Source of the DNA: Pelagomonas calceolata
Taxonomy: Eukaryota > Sar > Pelagophyceae > Pelagomonadales > Pelagomonadaceae
NCBI GenBank assembly: GCA_918797485.1
Contig: CAKKNE010000006.1
Coordinates: 930,001-994,000 of the forward strand
Direction: 5' to 3'
DNA: 64,000 nucleotides
The translations under genes and the position numbers were made by a program. Below are positions 44,618 through 52,838 of this stretch, in pieces (the first letter of the stretch is position 1; each line of letters opens with the position of its first letter). The notes below the pieces were generated by a model. That model was not told the DNA's origin. It made no database searches and saw only the letters and a list, made by a program, of their open reading frames with translations.

Positions 44618-44893
44618 GCCAACATTTACTGCTCTCTTTATGAAGGTATGGTCACGCGCGGTGCGCCCCCTCCAGCGGTGCCAGGGCTGCCTCGCGAGTC
44701 CATCCGGTGGGCCAGCACCCCATCCATGGGATGGCCGGCCCTCCAATCCCCTAGCTCTACTTGTAACTCGGGCAGAGTCGGCCGGCGTGCGGGGAGATTG
44801 CGGGGAGCTTGCTGGGCGAATATTAGCTTATGGGCGCCGCAGCAGCCTTACGATTGCCACTCGGCTCATGACCACTCGGGGTTGCAATAAGTA

Positions 44894-47482
44894 ATGCGAG
44901 CGCGTCGGCTGCTATTAGCTGTTTGGAGCGCGGTGCCTCTTGGGGCCGCCGACACGGCTGGTGTCGCCTTCGACGCGGCTGCCGCGCTCGCCGCGCTCGC
45001 CCCGCCCGCGACGGGGCACGACGAAACCACGTTTCTGAGAGCGCTGCGCGAACGCGTCGACCGACGGCTCGCGATTATCGACACGCACGGCAGCGCGCCC
45101 CAACCGGCGAAGCCCGAAGCGGTGCCCGAGGACTGTCGGACTCTTTTTGACCCCGAAACTATCGCAGAGGCGCGACGCGCGAGCGTCGGCTGCTCCCGGC
45201 TGGCGTATTCGTCCATCGACATCGTCGGCGAGCACCCGCCGCTCGTGGGCCCCCGTGGCGACGGAAGTTGCGTTTTTGTGTTCGTCGGCGCCGAGACCCT
45301 GCGCCAGCCAACAGTCGATTTCGTGTACCTGTTGCACCGTCGCTCCGTAGCCACCCAAGGCTTTTCACGGCGCCTCTTCTCGAAGCTACCGAAGCTCCTG
45401 CCGCACGTCCTCTTTCCGGGCAAGTGGACTGCGTTTTTCGACTCCAAGCTCCATCTCTACGGTACGACGCTCGACGAGCTATCAAAAGCGTACGACATGC
45501 GCGTCGACGACCGCGCGTTGCCCTTCACTGCCTTTCCCCACCCGCTCAAGGTCCGAAAGAACGTGAGCAGCGCCTTCGAGTGGATGCGGTTCGAAATTGA
45601 GGTGATCCTGGAGGAATTCTCCGATCGGGTGGCGAGTGTGGACGCGCTCCGGAACCAATTAGCACGCTACGTCGCGCGGACCCGGGACAGCGTGCCTCCG
45701 CGCGCCTACACGGCCTTCATCGACGGCGCGCTGCTGCTGCAGCGCGATGCCCATCAACTGTTTGGGCCGTGGTGCGCCGAAACTATCAGAGAGGACTCGA
45801 GCGACCGGGACCAGCTCAGCTTCGCGTTCACCGTGGCGCGGTTGCGACTGGAGCCACGGCTGCTGGACAAGTGTGTCACGATCGCCGCAAACCGCACTTT
45901 GTGTCACTGGTTTGACGACGACTCGCTGGGCGCGCTCCACCGGATCAGCTACGAGGCGAGCAGGAACATCGTCGATAACGGTGATTTCGCTGCTATCGAC
46001 GATGTGGCCGCCAAATATCTGGGAAGTTCTACCTGGGCCTACGGCGTGGCCGAGTCTTGGTCCCGAAATGGGCCTTCAGTCGTCTTAATCAAAAGAGGTG
46101 ATACCGACTGGGCGGGGACGCAGCCAGTTCTAGGCAGCTACCTCCAGGGCATCCAGAACAGAGGGAACTACATCTACCAGACCGTGGTCTTTCCCGCCGA
46201 CGGTTTTTACAGCATTTCCTTCTACGCGTGCAGCCGACCCGGCAGGTACGCACGGACGAGCCTCAGGGCGACCGTGACTCGAGCCGGTCACCAGGAACCC
46301 GCGGTCGTCGTGGAGGAGCTGCTCCTGGGCTACTCCTTTACGAAATACGAAGCCACGTTTTATATGGAGGCGGGATGCGCGACGCTCGTAATCATGAACG
46401 ACGGGCCGCCCGGCGACCGGACGCTTCTGGTTGACGCGGTGCGGATTGAACGGAACGTCTCCCGCGCCGTAGATTCGATCTCAGAAGTCCCGAGCGTGTG
46501 CCGGTGCCGGATCCTCTTACACCTCAACGGCCGGGAACTACAAATGGACGTGTACGGCGCGGTCGACGCCGGCCTCGCGTCTCGCGTGCTGGCGCCCCGC
46601 GCGGCGCTGGATCGCCCGGTGCACGAGTTTGTGGCGTACGCGCGGACGGTGGGCTGTGCGACGGTCGAGGTCCTCGACCGCAGTGCGGCCGCGGAGGCCG
46701 CAGTGGCGCTGGACGCGGTACGGTCGCTGCTCCGCGCACCGCCCAGTGCGCGCCTGCGCGACGCGGCCGCCACCGAGGCGTTGGTCCTGGCGTGCGGCGT
46801 GGACGATGGGACCGCGCGGGCGATGCCGGCGGAGGTGCTGCTGCACGCCGCCGAGCTCCGCATCACCCAGCATCCCCGGAACGTCGCCGGCGAATACGCA
46901 GCTTACGGACTCCGTATCTCTCGGTACCCCCGGCAGTTTGGCGCGTACGTCGCGTTCCTCGCCGCCGGGCCACTCGTGACGTCGTACCTGGAGATCGGGT
47001 GCCGCTGGGGCGGCGCGTTCGTGTTTACGGTGGAGGTGCTGGGCCGTCTGGGGGAGGCGAGCGGTATCGGAGCCGACGACTTCCGCGCGCTCGCGATCGA
47101 CAAGTGGCAGGAACCCTTGCTGCTCCAGGAGTACGCCAAGGGCGCGGCCGCGCGGTTCCTTAAGCTCGACCCAGCTGGGGCGCCGTTCGCCGAGCTTCTG
47201 GCAAAGACGCCCATGTGGGATCTCGTTCTCATCGACGGTGATCACTCCTACGACGGCGTGCGGCGCGACTTCGACCTCGTGCGGAATCGAACGACGCGCT
47301 ACATCGTCCTGCACGACATTGCGTCGGACGAGCCGTCGTGCGCGGGCGTCCGCCGCTTCTGGCGCGAGGTCCGCGACCAATTCGAGACGCACGAGTTCGT
47401 GGAGCAATACGACGACGTCGACGGCTCGTATTTTGGAATAGGCGTCATTGTGGTGCCGCGCTCCAACGGAATCATGTATTAA
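44894..47482 (+). CDS. DUF616 glycosyltransferase / carbohydrate-binding / methyltransferase fusion
   Basis: 862 codons, one exon, ATG 44894, signal peptide MRARRLLLAVWSAVPLGAA. Directly after it comes the block duplicated at 40936. Residues about 120-310 resemble DUF616 (TOD1/MUCI70-type transferases): WTAFFDSKLHLYGTTLDELS near 178 and AFEWMRFEIEVILEEFSD near 229. Residues 358-515 form a beta-sandwich of the DUF642/CBM kind: NIVDNGDFAAIDDVAAKYLG, WSRNGPSVVLIKRGDTDWAG, YIYQTVVFPADGFYSISFYA. Near 536 lies an internal copy of the shared module (CRCRILLHLNGRELQMDVYG). From 690 a Methyltransf_24 domain follows: TSYLEIGCRWGGAFVFTVEV, DLVLIDGDHSYDGVRRDFDL and IVLHDIASDE. A glycan-binding transferase that also methylates is a plausible role. 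Confidence 0.72.
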   Translation: MRARRLLLAVWSAVPLGAADTAGVAFDAAAALAALAPPATGHDETTFLRALRERVDRRLAIIDTHGSAPQPAKPEAVPEDCRTLFDPETIAEARRASVGCSRLAYSSIDIVGEHPPLVGPRGDGSCVFVFVGAETLRQPTVDFVYLLHRRSVATQGFSRRLFSKLPKLLPHVLFPGKWTAFFDSKLHLYGTTLDELSKAYDMRVDDRALPFTAFPHPLKVRKNVSSAFEWMRFEIEVILEEFSDRVASVDALRNQLARYVARTRDSVPPRAYTAFIDGALLLQRDAHQLFGPWCAETIREDSSDRDQLSFAFTVARLRLEPRLLDKCVTIAANRTLCHWFDDDSLGALHRISYEASRNIVDNGDFAAIDDVAAKYLGSSTWAYGVAESWSRNGPSVVLIKRGDTDWAGTQPVLGSYLQGIQNRGNYIYQTVVFPADGFYSISFYACSRPGRYARTSLRATVTRAGHQEPAVVVEELLLGYSFTKYEATFYMEAGCATLVIMNDGPPGDRTLLVDAVRIERNVSRAVDSISEVPSVCRCRILLHLNGRELQMDVYGAVDAGLASRVLAPRAALDRPVHEFVAYARTVGCATVEVLDRSAAAEAAVALDAVRSLLRAPPSARLRDAAATEALVLACGVDDGTARAMPAEVLLHAAELRITQHPRNVAGEYAAYGLRISRYPRQFGAYVAFLAAGPLVTSYLEIGCRWGGAFVFTVEVLGRLGEASGIGADDFRALAIDKWQEPLLLQEYAKGAAARFLKLDPAGAPFAELLAKTPMWDLVLIDGDHSYDGVRRDFDLVRNRTTRYIVLHDIASDEPSCAGVRRFWREVRDQFETHEFVEQYDDVDGSYFGIGVIVVPRSNGIMY

Positions 47483-47684
47483 TCTGTCCAAGTTTATCAT
47501 ACGATTATTCATAGGAGTCCACCGCGGTCGGACGGGTTTTGATCGCCTCTGTGTCGGCCCGGACTCGGCCGGAGATACTATTGCAATATATTTAGCTAAC
47601 TTGTGGGCTACGGCCCCGGGGGATTGCGTGCGCGCAAGTACGCGGGTATATTGCGAGGCATTGTGTGGCGGCTGCCCGCTGGCC

Positions 47685-48824
47685 ATGGGGCAGCGCCAGT
47701 GCTGTGGGGTACGTGTGTGGTTCTTTCTAGCGCTGGGAACAGCGCGCGGAGACGAGCGAGACAGGCATGTATGCGGCCCGCTCAGCTTCGAGCTGGACGG
47801 CGTGGTGCACTATTTGTCCGCGACGCGGATGGAAGCGCCGCACGCGGCCGCGGCGTTCGCGCGGCGCGTGGGCCCGACGTTCTTCGGCGGCGGCTGCGCG
47901 GCGGGCGACACGCGCTGTGTTGCCGAGGCGCTCGTGGCGGACCTTCTAGCCGCGTGCGGCGACGACGAGGTCGAGACGCGCATCGCGCCAATGGGCGGAT
48001 CGGAGTACGAGTGGTGGTTTGCGGAGCAAGACGACACCGGGCGCGGCACGATGAAGGTGCGCCACTACCTCGACGCCTACGAGCGCCACTTTGCCCTGGC
48101 GCGCGCACGCGCGCGCGCGGGACGGCGCGTCGCCCTCCTTGAGCTCGGCGTGCAGTCGGGCGGGTCGCTGGACATGTGGCGCGCGGTCCTCGGCCCGAGC
48201 GCCGAGATCCACGGCGTCGACGTCGACCCGCGCTGCGCGCGGTCGCACGACCCGGCCGCTGGGACCTTTGTGTGGATCGGCGACGCTGGCAACGCGACGT
48301 TCCTGGCGCACGTCCTGGCGGCGGCCGCGCCACTCGACGTCGTCTTGGACGACGCATCGCACCGCAGCGAAGACATGATCGCCGCCTTCGAGGCGCTCTA
48401 CCCGTCCGTGCGGCCCGACGGCGGTGTCTACGCCATCGAGGACGTCGTGACGAATTACTGGCCCTACTACGACCGCGTGCGGGCGGAGGACGGCCTCAGT
48501 TTCGTAGAGTTTGCCAAGCGCAAGGTCGACGAACTGAATGCCTGGAACAGCGAGCCGCGCGTACGCGGCGCCCGGCGAGATCGTTGCCTTACGCCTCCCC
48601 TGCGTCATCGGCGTAATGGTGATTCGCACAGGCACGGTGGCGCGCCGGTGACGGATTTCACGCGGAACACGAGCTCGTTGCACTTCTACGACGGCATCGT
48701 CTTCTTCGAGAAGCGACCGCACCCGATGTGGACGCGCATTGCAGTCGGCACCGACACGCTAGACTACGCGTTCAACATGAACTCAGGGACGGCCGGGGAA
48801 GCCGGAATGGGCACGGTCACGTGA
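47685..48824 (+). CDS. Secreted Methyltransf_24-like methyltransferase with shared N-terminal module
   Basis: 379 codons from ATG 47685 (the frame is open from 47448 but only this ATG gives a signal, QRQCCGVRVWFFLALGTARG). The shared module is clear: CGPLSFELDGVVHYLSATRM, then GGGCAAGDTRCVAEALVADL. Catalytic motifs: VALLELGVQSGGSLDMWRAV, AEIHGVDVDPRC, LDVVLDDASHRSEDMIAAF and GGVYAIEDVVTNYWPYY. Between WNSEPR and VTDFTRNTSSLHFYDGIVFF lies an Arg-rich stretch of about 25 codons (48560-48650) that reads like an in-frame intron or an insertion; the intact frame does not decide. Single enzyme, presumably lumenal. Confidence 0.72.
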   Translation: MGQRQCCGVRVWFFLALGTARGDERDRHVCGPLSFELDGVVHYLSATRMEAPHAAAAFARRVGPTFFGGGCAAGDTRCVAEALVADLLAACGDDEVETRIAPMGGSEYEWWFAEQDDTGRGTMKVRHYLDAYERHFALARARARAGRRVALLELGVQSGGSLDMWRAVLGPSAEIHGVDVDPRCARSHDPAAGTFVWIGDAGNATFLAHVLAAAAPLDVVLDDASHRSEDMIAAFEALYPSVRPDGGVYAIEDVVTNYWPYYDRVRAEDGLSFVEFAKRKVDELNAWNSEPRVRGARRDRCLTPPLRHRRNGDSHRHGGAPVTDFTRNTSSLHFYDGIVFFEKRPHPMWTRIAVGTDTLDYAFNMNSGTAGEAGMGTVT

Positions 48825-48874
48825 GTGTGAGCAATGCCGAATCGTGGAACATGGGTGTGTGTAATAATGTTAAT

Positions 48875-48899
48875 CCCTAGCGGCCTGTAAGACACTAGC
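48875..48899 (+). repeat. Dispersed intergenic repeat, copy 4 (short form)
   Basis: Reads CCCTAGCGGCCTGTAAGACA then CTAGC. It lacks the CTTACAGG insertion of the long copies and sits between convergent genes. Confidence 0.65.
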
Positions 48900-48983
48900 A
48901 AGCAGGGGATCACTGTCTTACGCGTGGGTAGTGTCACGATGTCCAGCGGGGGGGGAGTGCGGGAAAAGAGACGGCTACGGCCA

Positions 48984-50098
48984 CTAGGCCGTGATGCCGC
49001 CCGAGCCGCCAGCACCGGGGAACGAGTCGAAGCCGCCCATCGGCGGCGGCGGCGGCGGCGGCGGCTTCGGTCCGGGGAAGAAGGAGCGAATGTCGGCGTT
49101 CGAGCCCTTGCCCTTCGAGCCCTTGCCCTTCGAGCCCTTCGCGCCGTCGCCCTTCGAGTCCTTGCCGGGCTTGACCTCCGTCTTCGTATTCGCGGGGCAA
49201 CCTGAGCCCTTGGGCCTACACCAGGGATCTTCGCCCTTGGGATTCCAATAGTGGGGCCCCGTCGGGCCAGAAGCAATTCCACCAGCTTTCACACGCTTCT
49301 CCTTCACACGGTCGGGTCGTCCGGCCCTCGGCCCGGTTGCGGGGCGCTTGTGGGCGTGCTTCTCACAGTAGTCGGGCTTGTCCGGAGATAATAAGGAGGC
49401 CAGGTAGTGTTTAGTGTCGCTCGCAGTATAATCGTAACTGCGGTTGACGTACTTGGCGTCGCCGGACTCGAGGAGGGCCTGGCGGCTCTTGCATTCTTTC
49501 TCGAGATCACTTCGCTGCCACTTATAGGATTGTTTCCACTGGCAACATATTCCGAGATAGGGATTTTTGGCCACAAACGGCGCTGGAGCGACAGCATCTT
49601 CGCTTTTGGGGTGGCAAAGGTGCACGTAAGTCGCGAAGTATCTCCCGTCGGGCGCACCTTCCGGGTACACGTCGGATCTGCAATTCTGAGGGGGAGCTCC
49701 ATTCATATGAGGGTATCCTCGGAACAAGGCGTTGGTCGGCAACTCCTCCTTCACTTGCTCGTACACTAAATGTTCCACGCGACGCGTGAGGTCCCACACT
49801 GACCCGGGAAGTCGCCTATAGCGGATATACCTATAGTCCAGGCACACTGGGCCTTGTCTTCAGGAATGTCCCAGCATTTACTAAATTGGTCGCCTAGCGG
49901 GATTAAGACATAGCTATCCCAACAGGTCATAACGTCCTGGCCACTACCACAGTAAGCTTCGACATACTCAGCTCCTTCTGATAAATCGCGTTTGAGGTTC
50001 GTGTGGATTATGCGGTCCTTGGCCTCGTGGCCCTTGTAGTAGGGTTTGGAGCTGGCGAGACCCGACACGCAGGCGAGCATGGCAATGCGTCTACCCAT
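48984..50098 (-). CDS. Secreted Cys-containing, Pro/Lys-Gly-rich protein (hypothetical)
   Basis: ATG 50098 opens a signal peptide (MGRRIAMLACVSGLASSKPY). The frame then shifts near 49800. A 32-bp GT-AG gap (49799-49830, CTATAG|GTATAT...GGTCAG|TG) joins exons 50098-49831 and 49798-48984 in phase into 360 codons; 32 bp would be a very short intron, so a frameshift is the alternative. The N-terminal two thirds have spaced Cys (AYCGSGQDVMTCWDSYV, FSKCWDIPEDKAQCAW, GICCQWKQSYKW), suggesting disulfides. The tail is low complexity: GKDSKGDGAKGSKGKGSKGK, then a run of eight prolines, then GGFDSFPGAGGSGGITA. No family recognised; it looks like a wall, mucilage or adhesive protein. Codon use is less GC-biased than in the neighbours. 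Confidence 0.5.
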
Positions 50099-50559
50099 GG
50101 TAATGTTCCTGTGTTGGAAAAAAAAGCGTGTCGACACGCGGACCCTCGACGCGCGGACCCTCGACGCGCGGACCCTCGACGCGCGGACCCTCGACGCGCG
50201 GACCCTCGACGCCCGCTCGACGCTAGTAGCTGTAGGCTATATGAAGGGAGGGCTTCTTGACAGACGGACGCTGGACTCTGCGGCTCAGTGCCGGCGGCGC
50301 GAGATGCGCCTGGCGGCTGATTTGCTTAAGCGCCGCGCGCGCGCGCGTTGGCCGCCGCGTTTGTCGGTCCAGCGCTGCGAGGCTGGCGAAGTGCTCGCTG
50401 TTCGCGTGCCAGGGCTAGGCGGCGCGATTCCTCGTGGCACAATACAAAAGCGACGCAGAGGAACGCTGGAAGGCTCCAGGTTTGTAAAAATAATGACACT
50501 AGCAAAAAGACTTGCTAGAGCTAGGCCGCCTAGCCGCCACGACCGCCGCGAAACTAAAG
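50099..50559. other. Intergenic region with a 15-bp tandem repeat
   Basis: Upstream of the secreted Pro-rich gene. Five copies of GACCCTCGAC-containing 15-mers lie at 50141-50214; the remainder holds a GCGCGCGCGC tract near 50335-50347 and no supported gene. The 3' end of the gene at 50560-52647 defines the right border. Confidence 0.5.
50137..50214 (+). repeat. Tandem repeat, 15-bp unit, five copies
   Basis: GACCCTCGACGCGCG repeats with starts at 50141, 50156, 50171, 50186 and 50201, without mismatches in the first four intervals. It lies 40 bp before the ATG of the secreted Pro-rich gene (minus strand), so it is probably in the promoter or 5' UTR; likely prone to slippage. Confidence 0.85.
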
Positions 50560-52647
50560 TTACGATGGCGAGTCCAGCGGGACCTGCTTGGACCACCGGC
50601 TCCGGAAGCGCGCGAACCTCGAACTCTCGCACTGGAGCGGAGGTTCAAGCGCTGGGCCGTCGTCGCCGAGCGCCTCGCGGAGCGACAGCGCCCCGAAGGC
50701 GACCGCGTGCATCTGGGCCTCGGCGTCGCCCTGGAGCGTCCGGCCGTACTGCGGATGGAGCACGAACGCGTTCCGCACGACGCACAGCCGCGCGCGCCGC
50801 TCGTGCAGCCACACCGTCGACATGCCCGCCTCGTCGAAGGGGTGGCCGTAGAGGTGCAGGTCCACTCGCAGGAGCGACGCGGCGAGCCTGTCGGGGGTCG
50901 TCGCCCAGACGGAGTTCGCGAGGTAGGGGTACGCACCCGGCGCCGCCGCCTCGAGCCTCGCGTTCCGCGCGTCCCGCGTGGAAAACTGGCGCGGGACGAG
51001 GCGCAGCGCCGCCTCGAACGCCAGCCGCTGGCACGTCACGTTCGTCCGTACCGGATGGATCCCGAGGCCGATGGACGTGACGTTCTCCCATAATAGATGC
51101 GGCGCCGCGGCCCAGAGCCGCGCCCACCAGAAGTCCGGATCCCAGTCGTGCACGTCCCACGGCGCGCCGAGCACGTCGTACAACAGGGGCCGCGGCTCCT
51201 CGCCCTTGCTGTAGCGGGCGTCACCCTCTACGGGCTTACGTCGCAGCGTCCCGGCGTAGCAGTCTTGCAAGGATCGCGTCGTCGCGTCGTCGAAAAAGTC
51301 GGCGGCGAACAGCTCGGCGGTCGGAATGCCGTTCGAGATCGTGGGCGAGACCATGGCGCATCGGGCAGCGGGACCGGCCACGGCGGCGGGGGCGTGCTCC
51401 AGTAGCGCCAGGATCGCATCCGGCGCGAGCAGGATGTCGTCGTCGAGGCTGATGATCGTAGAATACGCGCGACGCCGCGAAATGGCCAGCGCCGAAAAGA
51501 TTTTGCGAAGGTAGTTGAGGTTATGGGGGCGCGGCGGCACCGCGCCGACGCGACAGAGGTGGACGCCGCCAATCAACGCGCCGACCCACGCCCGCCATTT
51601 TTCCATCAAGTCCGCGACGGGCCCCTCGTGCACCATGACGTGGAGCCTCATGCTATTCGCTAACGTCGCGTTGCACCGCGAGGCCGCGCGCAACGCCAGC
51701 GCTAGAACCGGCGTCTCGTCGACGTACGGCCGTCGCGCCCGCGACGACCGCAGCAGAAACATACCAATAGATGGGCCCTCGTCGACCTCGTACCGCGCCG
51801 CCGCCGCAAAAATATCATCACCCCGCGGCTCCCAGGGCGCGGGGCCGTTATTGGCCCCGAGCCACGCGCGGAAGAGCTCGTCGCGTCTCCGCGAGAGGTC
51901 GCGCAGGAGACACGCGCGCGCGTCGCATTGCTCGCACACCGTCGATAACATGTCGTCAGCCACTTGCCGGTCGCCGTAGAGCGCGTATAATGCCCCTGCT
52001 TCCGTCGCGTCGACCCACCGCTCGCAGGACACTTCCTCGGGCGGCTCGCCGGTATGGGGCGGGAGGTCCACGTAGGACGCGACATCTGATGGTTCTGCTC
52101 GGTCGCTGAGGCTCTCGCGGAACATGGCCAATAAATCACCGACGACGACCACTTCCTTCTCTATCTGAGCTCGCTCCTCGCCCGACCACTCGTAGTGACC
52201 CAACAACTCCCGCAGCATCTCCAAAGCACGCTCCAGAATCCGGACCCCGCGATAGCACCAAGCCAAAGCTTCTCCTGTCAACGTCCCCATGATGTTCGGC
52301 TGCGTGAGGACCATACCCAGCGAATGTGTGGCATTGTACGCCTCCCATAACTTCGTCTGGCCCTTGCCCGTGCCCTCTCCTTTCAATGTTTCGTATTCTA
52401 CGTATAAGAATCGCGCTAGCCCTGCCGTGACCAGGTACGCACAAAACCAGTCGCGTTCCGTTGGTCCGAACAAATACTTCCGCGCGAGCTCGGTCCACTC
52501 GAACGCACTCCTCGGTCCGTTCGACGTCGCGACCGCGAGGCAGTCGGCGTCGTGTCGCAGGAGGTCCTCGACTTGCTTTGTTGCCAGCAGTGGGTCCTCA
52601 CCGCGGGCGGCTGCAGCGAGCAGCAGCAGCCACGCCAGGCGTCGCAT
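50560..52647 (-). CDS. Secreted glycosyltransferase with DDD motif (GT2/GT-A-like)
   Basis: 695 codons from ATG 52647; signal peptide MRRLAWLLLLAAAARGEDPL. The first 290 residues are helical and not recognised, with several Cys (LSTVCEQCDARACLL). The transferase region starts near 290: ETPVLALALRAASRCNATLA, LHVMVHEGPVADLMEKWRAW, LNYLRKIFSALAISRRRAY. Then comes STIISLDDDILLAPDAILAL near 395, whose DDD should bind the metal and sugar nucleotide. Acceptor-side elements follow: CAMVSPTISNGIPTAELF, APWDVHDWDPDFWWARLWAA. Type lumenal Golgi GT; specificity unknown. Its 5' leader shares a 35-bp motif with the next minus-strand gene. Confidence 0.7.
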   Translation of the reverse strand: MRRLAWLLLLAAAARGEDPLLATKQVEDLLRHDADCLAVATSNGPRSAFEWTELARKYLFGPTERDWFCAYLVTAGLARFLYVEYETLKGEGTGKGQTKLWEAYNATHSLGMVLTQPNIMGTLTGEALAWCYRGVRILERALEMLRELLGHYEWSGEERAQIEKEVVVVGDLLAMFRESLSDRAEPSDVASYVDLPPHTGEPPEEVSCERWVDATEAGALYALYGDRQVADDMLSTVCEQCDARACLLRDLSRRRDELFRAWLGANNGPAPWEPRGDDIFAAAARYEVDEGPSIGMFLLRSSRARRPYVDETPVLALALRAASRCNATLANSMRLHVMVHEGPVADLMEKWRAWVGALIGGVHLCRVGAVPPRPHNLNYLRKIFSALAISRRRAYSTIISLDDDILLAPDAILALLEHAPAAVAGPAARCAMVSPTISNGIPTAELFAADFFDDATTRSLQDCYAGTLRRKPVEGDARYSKGEEPRPLLYDVLGAPWDVHDWDPDFWWARLWAAAPHLLWENVTSIGLGIHPVRTNVTCQRLAFEAALRLVPRQFSTRDARNARLEAAAPGAYPYLANSVWATTPDRLAASLLRVDLHLYGHPFDEAGMSTVWLHERRARLCVVRNAFVLHPQYGRTLQGDAEAQMHAVAFGALSLREALGDDGPALEPPLQCESSRFARFRSRWSKQVPLDSPS

Positions 52648-52662
52648 TTGTGCGAAGCGGCG

Positions 52663-52697
52663 GCTTCAAAACGCATCCATCAGGCTTGCGGGCTGCC
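52663..52697 (-). promoter_or_regulatory. Shared 35-bp leader motif, copy A
   Basis: Begins 16 bases before the ATG at 52647. On the plus strand it starts GCTTCAAAACGCATCCATCA and ends GGCTGCC. 34 of 35 bases match 56098-56132, which lies before the ATG at 56069. The downstream coding sequences are unrelated, so the leader itself has been copied or conserved. Confidence 0.75.
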
Positions 52698-52838
52698 CAG
52701 CCCCCCCTTTGGCCTGGGTGCCTATGTAAAGAGGTGCTAGGCGAAAACGCGGATCGCTCGGGTCCCCCCCAGGGGCTACCCAGGGGCTCCGCCCACTAGT
52801 CCTAGCACCGTAACAATAAGGTGGATGGCGGAGCACAA

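Noticed and set aside
50137-50214. 15-bp repeats as a CRISPR-like array
   Set aside because: The units are contiguous without spacers and lie in a eukaryotic promoter region; a simple tandem repeat.
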